Assembly (NCBI GenBank): GCA_037447655.1 | Contig: JBBHKE010002135.1 | Coordinates: forward strand, 250,001-310,000 | Direction: 5' to 3' | Origin: Zygnema cylindricum | Taxonomy: Eukaryota > Streptophyta > Zygnematophyceae > Zygnematales > Zygnemataceae | Length of the DNA stretch: 60,000 bases | Shown here: positions 33,055 to 41,531 of the stretch, piece by piece | Layout of the letters: each line of letters begins with the position of its first letter | Numbering within the stretch: position 1 is the first letter of the stretch | Position numbers and translations under genes: made by a program | Notes under the pieces: model-generated | What the model was told of the DNA's origin: nothing | Database searches by the model: none | Seen by the model: only the letters and a program-made list of their open reading frames with translations

Positions 33055-34099
33055 TGCAATTCTGTGTCCTCCATTGGACCACAGAATACAGGAAGCCTCT
33101 AGATAGTATTTAACTAACCCACTTTAAGCCACAACCACTGCTGCCCAAGAATTCAAACTGACAATTTGACTGCACCCCTGTGTAGCTTGGACTCCCCTGA
33201 GTCCGTAGAAAAAAGAATCACTGAAAACGGCCAACCAGGCGATAAGTTATAGGGTGGCAAAGATGCCAATTTATACAAACCTCTGAGAGAGAGAGGACTA
33301 TCTACCTAAATTTTCCTAAGTCCTAGTTTTTCCTAATTCCCTCTCACAGCTCCTATCTACTGGCTGTACGAACCAATCACAAAACTGTATAGTAATAGAA
33401 AGTACTACTGCCGATGTACTTTCTGTACGGCCTCTGTACGACAAGGCCATAAGTGGACGCGTGTATACTTTCCACTCATCCGTACGTTCCTCGGAATTCC
33501 CGCGACCGAATGATGTTTCCCCACGTGGCGCCAGGTGATGCCACGTCACTAAATGCCAAAGTGACCACTCCGGGATTTCGGCGATGATGTGCGCCGTTGG
33601 ATTATATGTGAAACGTAATCTTGGCCGGAATAAATACTTGCGCGATATTTGTTCCGATGTAAAAAAATACGTGGTATCTGTTTTGAATTAGCGTAGTACG
33701 ACGTACTTTATAAAACTGTATATATGTACGCCGTTAACAGTTTTAGTTAAATGAACTTTATCCTTTCGAACTAAATATATATCTATCACATACCATAGCA
33801 CTTAGCATTGGTCCTAGTCTATTAGGATAAAGCTGACCGCTATCGGTCGATTTGACGAACCGCAGGTATCGGGATCAAATCTCAAGTCCGTCAAGTATAT
33901 TTTTAGTAACCTACTAAAAATAGCTGTCTGTTGAACTAAGGCAGCCATGGATCAACCTCTCTCTCTTTCCTTCAGTGACTACAGCAAGTATGGGGGCTAG
34001 AGAGCGGAGGTGGAGGCAGGCTGTCCGTCCTTTTCTTTTTCCTTTTATAAAAACATATTTAAACCTAGAAAATACTCTAGAAATCTATAAATTTCAACA
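33055..34099 (-). repeat. Copia II 3' LTR
   Basis: 1,045 bp; on the minus strand it begins TGTTGAAATTTATAG and ends ACAGAATTGCA. It includes an orphan copy of the gag start (MEDTELQ) at its inner end. Around 33826-33895 the plus strand, antisense to the element, carries a tRNA-like B box, GGATCAAATCTC. Confidence 0.95.
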
Positions 34100-34107
34100 C
34101 TCCCCTT
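34100..34107 (-). promoter_or_regulatory. Copia II polypurine tract
   Basis: AAGGGGAG on the minus strand, touching the start of the 3' LTR; the same motif precedes the LTRs of copia III, IV and V. Confidence 0.85.
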
Positions 34108-34112
34108 ATTTT

Positions 34113-36833
34113 CTAGTCTAATTTAATTTTTTCTTTCAACCCGCATTTTTCCCGACAATATTTTAGTTTAGGAGAGGGCACAGGTTTGGTCATCATGTCA
34201 GCCACCATTTCTTCATCAGGTCTATACAGAAGATTTAAAATTTTATTTTCAACTTTTTCTCTTACGAAGCTTAATCTTATGTCCATATGTTTTGCTTTGA
34301 AATGGTGTTTTGGATTGGCTGCAATTGCAATTGCAGCTTGGTTATCGCAAAAGATTTCATGCACTCCCTCCTTCATAAATCCCAGTTCTTGTAACAATGA
34401 TTTCACCCACATTAGTTCTTTTACAGCAGAACACGATGCCATATACTCAGCCTCCATAGTAGACTGAGCAACCACCTTTTGTTGCTTACTGCTCCAACAG
34501 CAAGCACCTTCCCCCACATACAAAACATATCCAGAAGTGCATCTTCTCATAGGTGCATCCCCATAACTGGCGTCACTCCAAGTGGTGATATCAGTATGCT
34601 CCCCTCCCAAATGCAACCATAACTCTCTAGTTCCCACCAGATATCTCATGACTCTCTTGGCTGCCTCCCAATCTCTCTTCCTAGGATCATTAAGACTCCT
34701 ACTGAGTACTCCAACTGCTGCCGCTATGTCCGGCCTGGTACAGTTCATAAAATAGATTAAGCTTCCTACGACCTGTCTGTAAGGAATAGACTTCATGAAC
34801 TCTCTCTCCTCTAGACTCATCTGATCGTCTAAGATCATCACTCCTCCTTCTACACTCCCATCACTTACTTTTTTCAAGTCCATGGGAGTGGTACAACTGT
34901 TAGCATTTTCCATCTGGAATTTCTCAAGCATATTACCTATTGCTTCTTTCTGAGTAAGTCTGATGATCTTCTTCCCTCTATCTCTCTCCATTTGGATCCC
35001 CAAAATATATTTTGCCTCCCCTAAATCCTTCATATCAAATCTGCCCCTAAGATCTTTCTTTAGCCTATTCATATTATCTAAAGACTTACTTAACACAAGC
35101 AGATCATCCACATAAATTGCAATAAAAATGACACCATTCTCATCTTCAAACATATAGATAGAATGGTCAGAGCTGATCCGGATGTATCCCAGATCGGTGA
35201 GAAACTCATCTAGTTTCTTATTCCACTGTCGGGGAGCCTGTTTCAGTCCATATAAGGACTTTATGAGCCTGCACACTTTGCTCTCTTCTCCTTCTTCCAC
35301 AAACCCCTCGGGTTGCCTCATAAAAATTTCTTCCTCTAACTCACCATTAAGAAAAGCAGTCTTAATATCCATCTGGTGAATTTCCATGTCTTCCGCTGCG
35401 GCCAGACTGAGGAGAATCCTTACCGATGGGAACCGAACAACTGGAGCAAAGGTCTCCTCGTAGTCAATCCCCTCTTTTTGGGTGAACCCCTTTGCTACCA
35501 ATCGAGCCTTATACCTCTCAATTGTATTATCTGGGTTCAGTTTTAGTTTAAATACCCATTTACATCCAATAGGTTTTCTGTCTGGAGGGCAATCCGCTAG
35601 TTCCCAAGTGTTTGCTTCCATGATAGAAGCCATCTCATCATTTATGGCTCTAATCCATCTATCTTTCTCTGGACTATTCACTGCCTCTAAGTAAGACTGA
35701 GGCTCATCTGGGTGAGATAGCTTAGTTACCTTATGGGCAGCTTGTTTTTCCTGTATCCTTTTGCTGCTCCTCCTTCCTCCCTCAAACTCCGAAGCTGGAA
35801 TGGATGGAAGTCTTGGATTTCTTCTCACTGTCTCATCGGCTCCCCTGTCCAAAAAAACCGTATCTTGTCCCGCTTCTTCCATCTCCTCGAAGTCCATAGG
35901 AGTATGTGAGGTTTCCGGTGAGTCTGCTGTATCTTCGATCTCCCCTGAATCTGTAATCACAGTTTCACTCATGTCTTTTTCGGGAACGACTGAGTTCTCC
36001 TCACTTTCGGACTCAAATCTGATCCTTATCTTCTTTGTATATTTGAAGGGGTCAAATGACTTCCCTTCATCCATGACAACTAAGTGTTTGACCAGAATGA
36101 TATCTTTCTTTGCTAAGTCATAGACTCTATATCCCTTAACATCCTCATCATATCCCACAAAGTATCCAGGTTTTCCCTTAGCATCTAGTTTCCAGTTTTT
36201 CCTATCCGTGTCAAGACTGTAAACTTGGCTACCAAATACTTTAAGGTGTGAGATATCTGGTTTCCTTCCAACCCATCTCTCATAAGGTGTCACTCCCTTT
36301 ACAGCTGAGGTAAGGACTCTATTTTTAATATAGTTGGCACAGTTCATTGCCTCTGCCCAAAATCTCTTTCCTATTTTCTTGTCTGCCAACATACTACATG
36401 CACTATCTCCTAGTGTTCTATTCAACCTCTCAGCTACCCCATTTTGTTCTGGGTTATATGGTACAGTTTTCTGGTGCTGCACTCCCTCATCTCTCAAATA
36501 TTCCTCAAACTCGTTAGAGGTATATTCCCCCCCATTATCACTCCTTATCCTTTTAATGGGGGTTTCATGCAACTTCTCACTCCAAGCTTTATATTCTTTG
36601 AAGTAAGTTGATGCTTCAGACTTTGTTTTCAGAAAGTAGACTCTAGAGTATCTAGACCAGTCATCAGTTATTGTCATCATAAACCTCTTTCCTCCAACCG
36701 AAGGTACTTTTGCAGGTCCCCAAATATCTGTGTGGACTAAATCTAATACTTTCTCACCTCTATATGTGGCGGCTTTGGGAAAGGGAAGTCTGTGAGCCTT
36801 ACCTTGAGCACAACCACTACAATCATCCATCAT
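34113..36833 (-). CDS. Copia II Pol: integrase, reverse transcriptase, RNase H
   Basis: 906 codons open without a stop. Integrase comes first: the end of its zinc site (CSGC, residues 5-8), then a DDE core with D36 (HTDIWGP), D99 (RSDNGGEY) and E135 (NGVAERLNRT), giving the family's D-35-E spacing. A linker rich in Glu/Ser follows. Reverse transcriptase runs from about residue 370 (WVFKLKLNPD, ARLVAKGFTQ, QMDIKTAFLNGELEEE, SLYGLKQAPRQW) to the catalytic YVDD at 574-577. RNase H has TTWSDASYGD, QSTMEAEYMA and FCDNQAAIAI near the end. The product acts in cytoplasmic virus-like particles and then integrates cDNA. The listed start is only the first Met; in the ancestral element this frame continues from gag-protease, and a single extra A in a run of seven (about 36865) now separates them. 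Confidence 0.95.
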   Translation of the reverse strand: MMDDCSGCAQGKAHRLPFPKAATYRGEKVLDLVHTDIWGPAKVPSVGGKRFMMTITDDWSRYSRVYFLKTKSEASTYFKEYKAWSEKLHETPIKRIRSDNGGEYTSNEFEEYLRDEGVQHQKTVPYNPEQNGVAERLNRTLGDSACSMLADKKIGKRFWAEAMNCANYIKNRVLTSAVKGVTPYERWVGRKPDISHLKVFGSQVYSLDTDRKNWKLDAKGKPGYFVGYDEDVKGYRVYDLAKKDIILVKHLVVMDEGKSFDPFKYTKKIRIRFESESEENSVVPEKDMSETVITDSGEIEDTADSPETSHTPMDFEEMEEAGQDTVFLDRGADETVRRNPRLPSIPASEFEGGRRSSKRIQEKQAAHKVTKLSHPDEPQSYLEAVNSPEKDRWIRAINDEMASIMEANTWELADCPPDRKPIGCKWVFKLKLNPDNTIERYKARLVAKGFTQKEGIDYEETFAPVVRFPSVRILLSLAAAEDMEIHQMDIKTAFLNGELEEEIFMRQPEGFVEEGEESKVCRLIKSLYGLKQAPRQWNKKLDEFLTDLGYIRISSDHSIYMFEDENGVIFIAIYVDDLLVLSKSLDNMNRLKKDLRGRFDMKDLGEAKYILGIQMERDRGKKIIRLTQKEAIGNMLEKFQMENANSCTTPMDLKKVSDGSVEGGVMILDDQMSLEEREFMKSIPYRQVVGSLIYFMNCTRPDIAAAVGVLSRSLNDPRKRDWEAAKRVMRYLVGTRELWLHLGGEHTDITTWSDASYGDAPMRRCTSGYVLYVGEGACCWSSKQQKVVAQSTMEAEYMASCSAVKELMWVKSLLQELGFMKEGVHEIFCDNQAAIAIAANPKHHFKAKHMDIRLSFVREKVENKILNLLYRPDEEMVADMMTKPVPSPKLKYCREKCGLKEKIKLD

Positions 36834-36849
36834 TTCATTATCCCCAAAC

Positions 36850-38463
36850 TCAATGCCATCTACTACCCCAAGTTTTTTTCATTTCCCTTAACCTATCAAA
36901 ATGTACATGTCCCAACCGCTTATGCCAAATCATCACCTTAGGAACACCAACATAGTAAGCATTCTTCTTTTCATTACTCAAGTTAAGCCTAAACATTCCT
37001 TGGCTACCCTTATCTGCTGTGAAGTAAACTTCATCCCCATACTTAGCTGTAAAGACTCCCTTTCTGGTGAAGGTATCAAACTCTTTGTCATCTAACACAG
37101 ACGTAGAGACAAGGTTTTTACTCAGCTGTGGAATGTAAAGTACATCTGAGAATGTAAGTATAGAAGTCTTACCCTCCACTAAGACTTTCAGATCTACTGA
37201 TCCCACTAGATCTGTAGTAACTACTCTCCCATCCCCATACTCTATCTCTACAGTAGGAATCTTTCTTAACTTAGTGAAGAGTTCTTTATCACGACACATA
37301 TGCATGGATGCACCTGAGTCGATGATCCATCCTTCCTGTGGAGCTTCCCGGATCGCTCCAAGGGCACACTTCTGCCTCCGAGGAATCTCCTTCTCCTCCA
37401 AACTCTCGTCAAGAAGAAGCTCCCCATCCTCCTCAGAGGACTCATCCTCGGTTTCTCCTGACACCTTTGTAACCACAAGTGCCTTTTTCTTCCCTCCGGA
37501 AGAACCCCCTCCACGGTTTTCTTGGAGCCTCAGCTCTGATAGCTTGACACAATCTGCAATAAAGTGCCCCGGCTTTTTGCAAAAATGACAAAGACCCTTT
37601 CGGGGCCTTTGTCCCCCTGAATGATCTCTTTCCCCTCTATAAGGTTTCTTTGGGTCCTTTCCCCATCGGTCCCCTCCTACTGCTAGAGCTTGAATGCTCT
37701 TTCCTCCTCTCCTAATCTCCATTGTGTTTTCCTGCACAAGTATCATCCTCACTACTGTGTTCCATTTCCATGAACTATCAGGCATTCCCTGTACTCGGTA
37801 CACTAAGTTTTCGAACTCATTTGGTAATTTCATGATAAGGGTGTTAACTTTCATTTTCATTGTACCTATCCACCCGGCACTTTCCATTTCTGTATACAAA
37901 CAAGAAAGATCATTACAGTAATCTAACATCTTTCCTCCTTTGTAAGTGTAACTCAATAGCTTTTGCTCAGCCAACTGGAGCTCCTGAATAGTTCCAGCTC
38001 TATAAATTTCCACCAAACTCACCCAAAACTCCTCGGCCTTGTAAATGTGAAGATGAGGAGTGGCCAAACCTTGAGTGAGGTGCCTCAGAATGAAGTTCTT
38101 GGCAGCCATGTTTACATCCTCCCACATTTGAGTATCTTTCTCCACGGTCTTCACGATTGCCGCTCCCGATACTGTGGCAATAGGAGTAAGGGGTGTCTCC
38201 TTCCCTTTCCCCTTTTCGGACACACTGCTGTCCCCATCATCTGCCTCCTCCGCCGAGGCAGCCGTTGTTGTAGGAAACCTTACTCCTCCAAATCCTGGTG
38301 GAGTTCCTGAAGGTGGACGTTTCACTTGTCCACTGACGATACCCCAGTATCGTTTTTCACACAAAGCTCCCATCATCATGGCTTCCCAATAGATGAACCC
38401 AGATCCATTGAAGGTGGGTACCCTAGAGGGTGGGCCCATAACCTGCAATTCTGTGTCCTCCAT
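36850..38463 (-). CDS. Copia II Gag-protease, starting inside the 5' LTR
   Basis: 537 codons. The first seven residues (MEDTELQ) are encoded within the LTR, and the next codons (VMGPP) are the primer-binding site itself. The gag head (VPTFNGSGFIYWEAMMMGAL) and a UBN2-type capsid region follow (FILRHLTQGLATPHLHIY, LSYTYKGGKMLDYCNDL). One zinc knuckle CHFCKKPGHFIADC lies near residue 290, the protease active site DSGAS near 385, and the GAG-pre-integrase motif IWHKRLGHV near 525. The frame ends in a short aberrant tail (TWGSRWH) because of one extra A after MKK. The start choice is supported by the same ATG context (CAAATGGAGGACAC) in copia IV and by the upstream LTR sequence having no longer frame. 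Confidence 0.9.
   Translation of the reverse strand: MEDTELQVMGPPSRVPTFNGSGFIYWEAMMMGALCEKRYWGIVSGQVKRPPSGTPPGFGGVRFPTTTAASAEEADDGDSSVSEKGKGKETPLTPIATVSGAAIVKTVEKDTQMWEDVNMAAKNFILRHLTQGLATPHLHIYKAEEFWVSLVEIYRAGTIQELQLAEQKLLSYTYKGGKMLDYCNDLSCLYTEMESAGWIGTMKMKVNTLIMKLPNEFENLVYRVQGMPDSSWKWNTVVRMILVQENTMEIRRGGKSIQALAVGGDRWGKDPKKPYRGERDHSGGQRPRKGLCHFCKKPGHFIADCVKLSELRLQENRGGGSSGGKKKALVVTKVSGETEDESSEEDGELLLDESLEEKEIPRRQKCALGAIREAPQEGWIIDSGASMHMCRDKELFTKLRKIPTVEIEYGDGRVVTTDLVGSVDLKVLVEGKTSILTFSDVLYIPQLSKNLVSTSVLDDKEFDTFTRKGVFTAKYGDEVYFTADKGSQGMFRLNLSNEKKNAYYVGVPKVMIWHKRLGHVHFDRLREMKKTWGSRWH
38429..38443 (-). promoter_or_regulatory. Copia II primer-binding site
   Basis: GGTTATGGGCCCACC on the minus strand, directly after the LTR end TTGCA. 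It does not fit the 3' end of initiator tRNA-Met but is the exact complement of 15 bases of its anticodon arm (GGTGGGCCCATAACC in the plant tRNA as I recall it), i.e. a half-tRNA primer of the Drosophila copia type. Confidence 0.75.
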
Positions 38464-39489
38464 TGGACCACAGAATACAGGAAGCCTCTAGATAGTATTT
38501 AACTAACCCACTTTAAGCCACAACCACTGCTGCCCAAGAATTCAAACTGACAATTTGACTGCACCCCTGTGTAGCTTGGACTCCCCTGAGTCCGTAGAAA
38601 AAAGAATCACTGAAAACGGCCAACCAGGCGATAAGTTATAGGGTGGCAAAGATGCCAATTTATACAAACTCTCTGAGAGAGAGAGGACTATCTACCTAAA
38701 TTTTCCTAAGTCCTAGTTTTTCCTAATTCCCTCTCACAGCTCCTATCTACTGGCTGTACGAACCAATCACAAAACTGTATAGTAATAGAAAGTACTACTG
38801 CCGATGTACTTTCTGTACGGCCTCTGTACGACAAGGCCATAAGTGGACGCGTGTATACTTTCCACTCATCCGTACGTTCCTCGGAATTCCCGCGACCGAA
38901 TGATGTTTCCCCACGTGGCGCCAGGTGATGCCACGTCACTAAATGCCAAAGTGACCACTCCGGGATTTCGGCGATGATGTGCGCCGTTGGATTATATGTG
39001 AAACGTAATCTTGGCCGGAATAAATACTTGCGCGATATTTGTTCCGATGTAAAAAAATACGTGGTATCTGTTTTGAATTAGCGTAGTACGACGTACTTTA
39101 TAAAACTGTATATATGTACGCCGTTAACAGTTTTAGTTAAATGAACTTTATCCTTTCGAACTAAATATATATCTATCACATACCATAGCACTTAGCATTG
39201 GTCCTAGTCTATTAGGATAAAGCTGACCGCTATCGGTCGATTTGACGAACCGCAGGTATCGGGATCAAATCTCAGGTCCGTCAAGTATATTTTTAGTAAC
39301 CTACTAAAAATAGCTGTCTGTTGAACTAAGGCAGCCATGGATCAACCTCTCTCTCTTTCCTTCAGTGACTACAGCAAGTATGGGGGCTAGAGAGCGGAGG
39401 TGGAGGCAGGCTGTCCGTCCTTTTCTTTTTCCTTTTATAAAAACATATTTAAACCTAGAAAATACTCTAGAAATCTATAAATTTCAACA
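38444..39489 (-). repeat. Copia II 5' LTR
   Basis: 1,046 bp, TGTTGAAATTT...GAATTGCA on the minus strand; it should hold the promoter. Nearly identical to the 3' LTR, and it supplies the gag start codon. Confidence 0.95.
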
Positions 39490-39494
39490 CCCAC

Positions 39495-40337
39495 GGCAAA
39501 AAGATTCACTAAAAACGACCAACCAGACGATTAATTATCAACTGGCAAAGATGCCAATATTTATACAAGCTCATTGGGAGAGAAGTGACTACCTCCTCAA
39601 TCCTCTAAGTCCTAAACCCATCTCACAACCCCTATCTACTTATATACGAACCAATTAGAGAACTGTACAGTACAGAAAGGTACTATGGCAGATGTCCTTT
39701 CTGTACGCCCTCTGTACGACAAGGCCATGGAGTGGACGTCTATCTCTTCTAGACTTGTTCCTATGCTCACCGAGATTCCCGCTTTCTAATTCTATCATGC
39801 CATGTGGCGCCAAGTCATGTTACGCCCGAAAACCGCCAAAGAAGCCATTTCGGGACCTCGACGATGTTGCGTGCCGTCGGATATAAACTGGCATTTAATA
39901 TTAGCCGTTAAAACAAATGTCCGGTATATTTGTTTCGTGCGGGTTTATGTTTGGACTATATTTCAGCTAGTCTCTATGCTTGTTATCTATAATTTTGTTA
40001 ATCAGATTAAGGTTCTTTAGCATTGTTGAAATAAGAATCAAACCCTATATGCTCTTACAAACTTTTATGACAGACCGGTTAGAGCTGACGGCTACGCCTC
40101 GCTCTGCCGGTGGAGGTTCGAGTCTTGCCGGACTCAACCATTTTGTTAAGAGTGACTTATGTCACTCTACAGTCCAGCCTGTGTAGCTAAGGCAGCCATG
40201 GCACCACCACTTTCTCTCACCTTCAGTGACTACAACAAGTATGGGGGCTAGGGAGAGAAGGTGGAGGGAGACTGCTTGCACTTTTACTTAATCTATTTAG
40301 ACCTAGAAAATACCCCCTAAATCTAGTGATTTCAACA
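39495..40337 (-). repeat. Copia III 3' LTR, right piece
   Basis: Continues 32902-33054 after the copia II insertion and ends at TTTCAACA (minus TGTTGAAAT), followed by the polypurine tract and copia III pol. It includes a plus-strand tRNA-like part at about 40064-40133 with a good B box, GGTTCGAGTC, and complementary ends GACCGGT/GCCGGAC (six of seven pairs). Confidence 0.8.
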
Positions 40338-40339
40338 CT

Positions 40340-41372
40340 CCCCTTTTTATCTAGTCATATTTTAATTTTATTTTATCCGCACTTTTCTCTCCAATATTTT
40401 TACTTGGGAGATGGCACAATTTTGGTCATAATATCAACCACCATTTCTCCATCAACCCAATACACAAGATTCACAATTTTGTTTTCTACCTTCTCTCTTA
40501 CAAAACTTAATCTTATGTCAATATGTTTAGCATTGAAGTGATGTTTTGGATTGGGAGCAATTGAAATTGCAGCCTGGTTATCACAAAAAACTTCATGCAT
40601 TCCCTCTTTCATATACTGTAGTACTTGCAATAAAGACTTAACCCACATCAACTCTTTCACAACAGAAAAAATTGCCATGTACGCAGCCTCCATAGTGGAC
40701 TAAGCAACCACCTTTTGTTGCTTGCTACTCCAACAACAAGCACCATTCCCCACACACAACACATATCCAAAATTGCATCTTTTCATAGGTGCATCCCCAT
40801 AACTGGCATCACTCCAAGTAGTGATGTTAGTGTGATCTCCTCCCTAATGCGACCATAAATCCTGGGTTCCCACCAGATATCTCATAACTCTCTTGGCTGC
40901 CTCCCCATCAGTCTTTCTAGGATCATTAAAAAATCATACTGAGGACTCTAACTATTGCCGCTATGTCTTTCCTAGTACTGTTTATAAAGTAGATTAAGCT
41001 TCCTACAACAAGCCTGAAACGAATGGACTTCATAAACTGTCTCTCACTTGGACTCATCTGATCATATGAGATTATCACTGTTCCTTCTACACTCCCATCA
41101 CTTAGCTTCTTCAAGTCCATGGGAGTGGTACAACTATTTGCCTCTTCTATTTGGAATTTGTGATGCATATTTCTTATGACTTCTTTCTAAGGAAGTCTGA
41201 TAATCTTCTTCCCCCTATCTCTCTCGATTTTAATTCCCAAAAATATACCTTGCTTCCCCCAAAATCTTTCATGTCAAACATGCTTATAAGATCTTTAACT
41301 TATTGATCTATTCCATAAACTTACTCAACGCCAGCAAATCATCCACATAAATTGCAATGAAAATAACACCAC
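40340..41372 (-). pseudogene. Copia III Pol remnant: RT C-terminus and RNase H
   Basis: Minus strand. RNase H is visible at 40400-40693 (MEAAYMAIFSVVKELMW, FCDNQAAISI, KHIDIRLSFVREKVENK) and the region before it at 40926-41168 (NSCTTPMDLKKLSDGS). The RT catalytic part [12 protein letters not shown] lies at the break near 41372. Frame breaks and stops separate the pieces. The upstream two thirds of pol and gag are missing because LINE sequence begins at the break. Confidence 0.85.
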
Positions 41373-41531
41373 ATATATACATATATATACATATATACAT
41401 ATACATATACATACATATATACATATATACATATATACATATATACACATATACATATATACATATATACATATATACATATATACATATATACATATAT
41501 ACATATATACATATATACATATATACATATA
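41373..41531. repeat. TATACATA microsatellite at the LINE 3' end
   Basis: About 160 bp of TATACATA-type repeats on the plus strand between copia III pol and the LINE. On the minus strand it is the tail of the LINE, so it is probably the element's 3' simple-repeat end. The Tyr/Ile frames here are not genes. Confidence 0.85.

Larger units (their letters stand above)
33055..39489 (-). mobile_element. Copia II: young, nearly complete Ty1/copia element
   Basis: 6,435 bp on the minus strand with 5-bp target duplications CCCAC (33050-33054 and 39490-39494). The LTRs are 33055-34099 and 38444-39489; aligned by eye they differ by one substitution (33905 A versus 39275 G region) and one single-base indel (near 33280/38670). 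Order on the minus strand: LTR, primer-binding site, gag-protease, integrase-RT-RNase H, polypurine tract, LTR, as in Ty1/copia. The only lesion seen is one extra A that splits the polyprotein near 36865. It lies inside the LTR of copia III. Confidence 0.95.

Noticed and set aside
36858-36872. Canonical -1 slippery heptamer at the gag-pol break of copia II
   Set aside because: An A-rich heptamer is present, but its codon phase is wrong and the needed shift is +1 (or -2); treated as a probable one-base insertion.
34113-38463. Plus-strand frames opposite copia II (for example 35761-36123 and 37963-38310)
   Set aside because: They are antisense shadows of conserved gag and pol codons.
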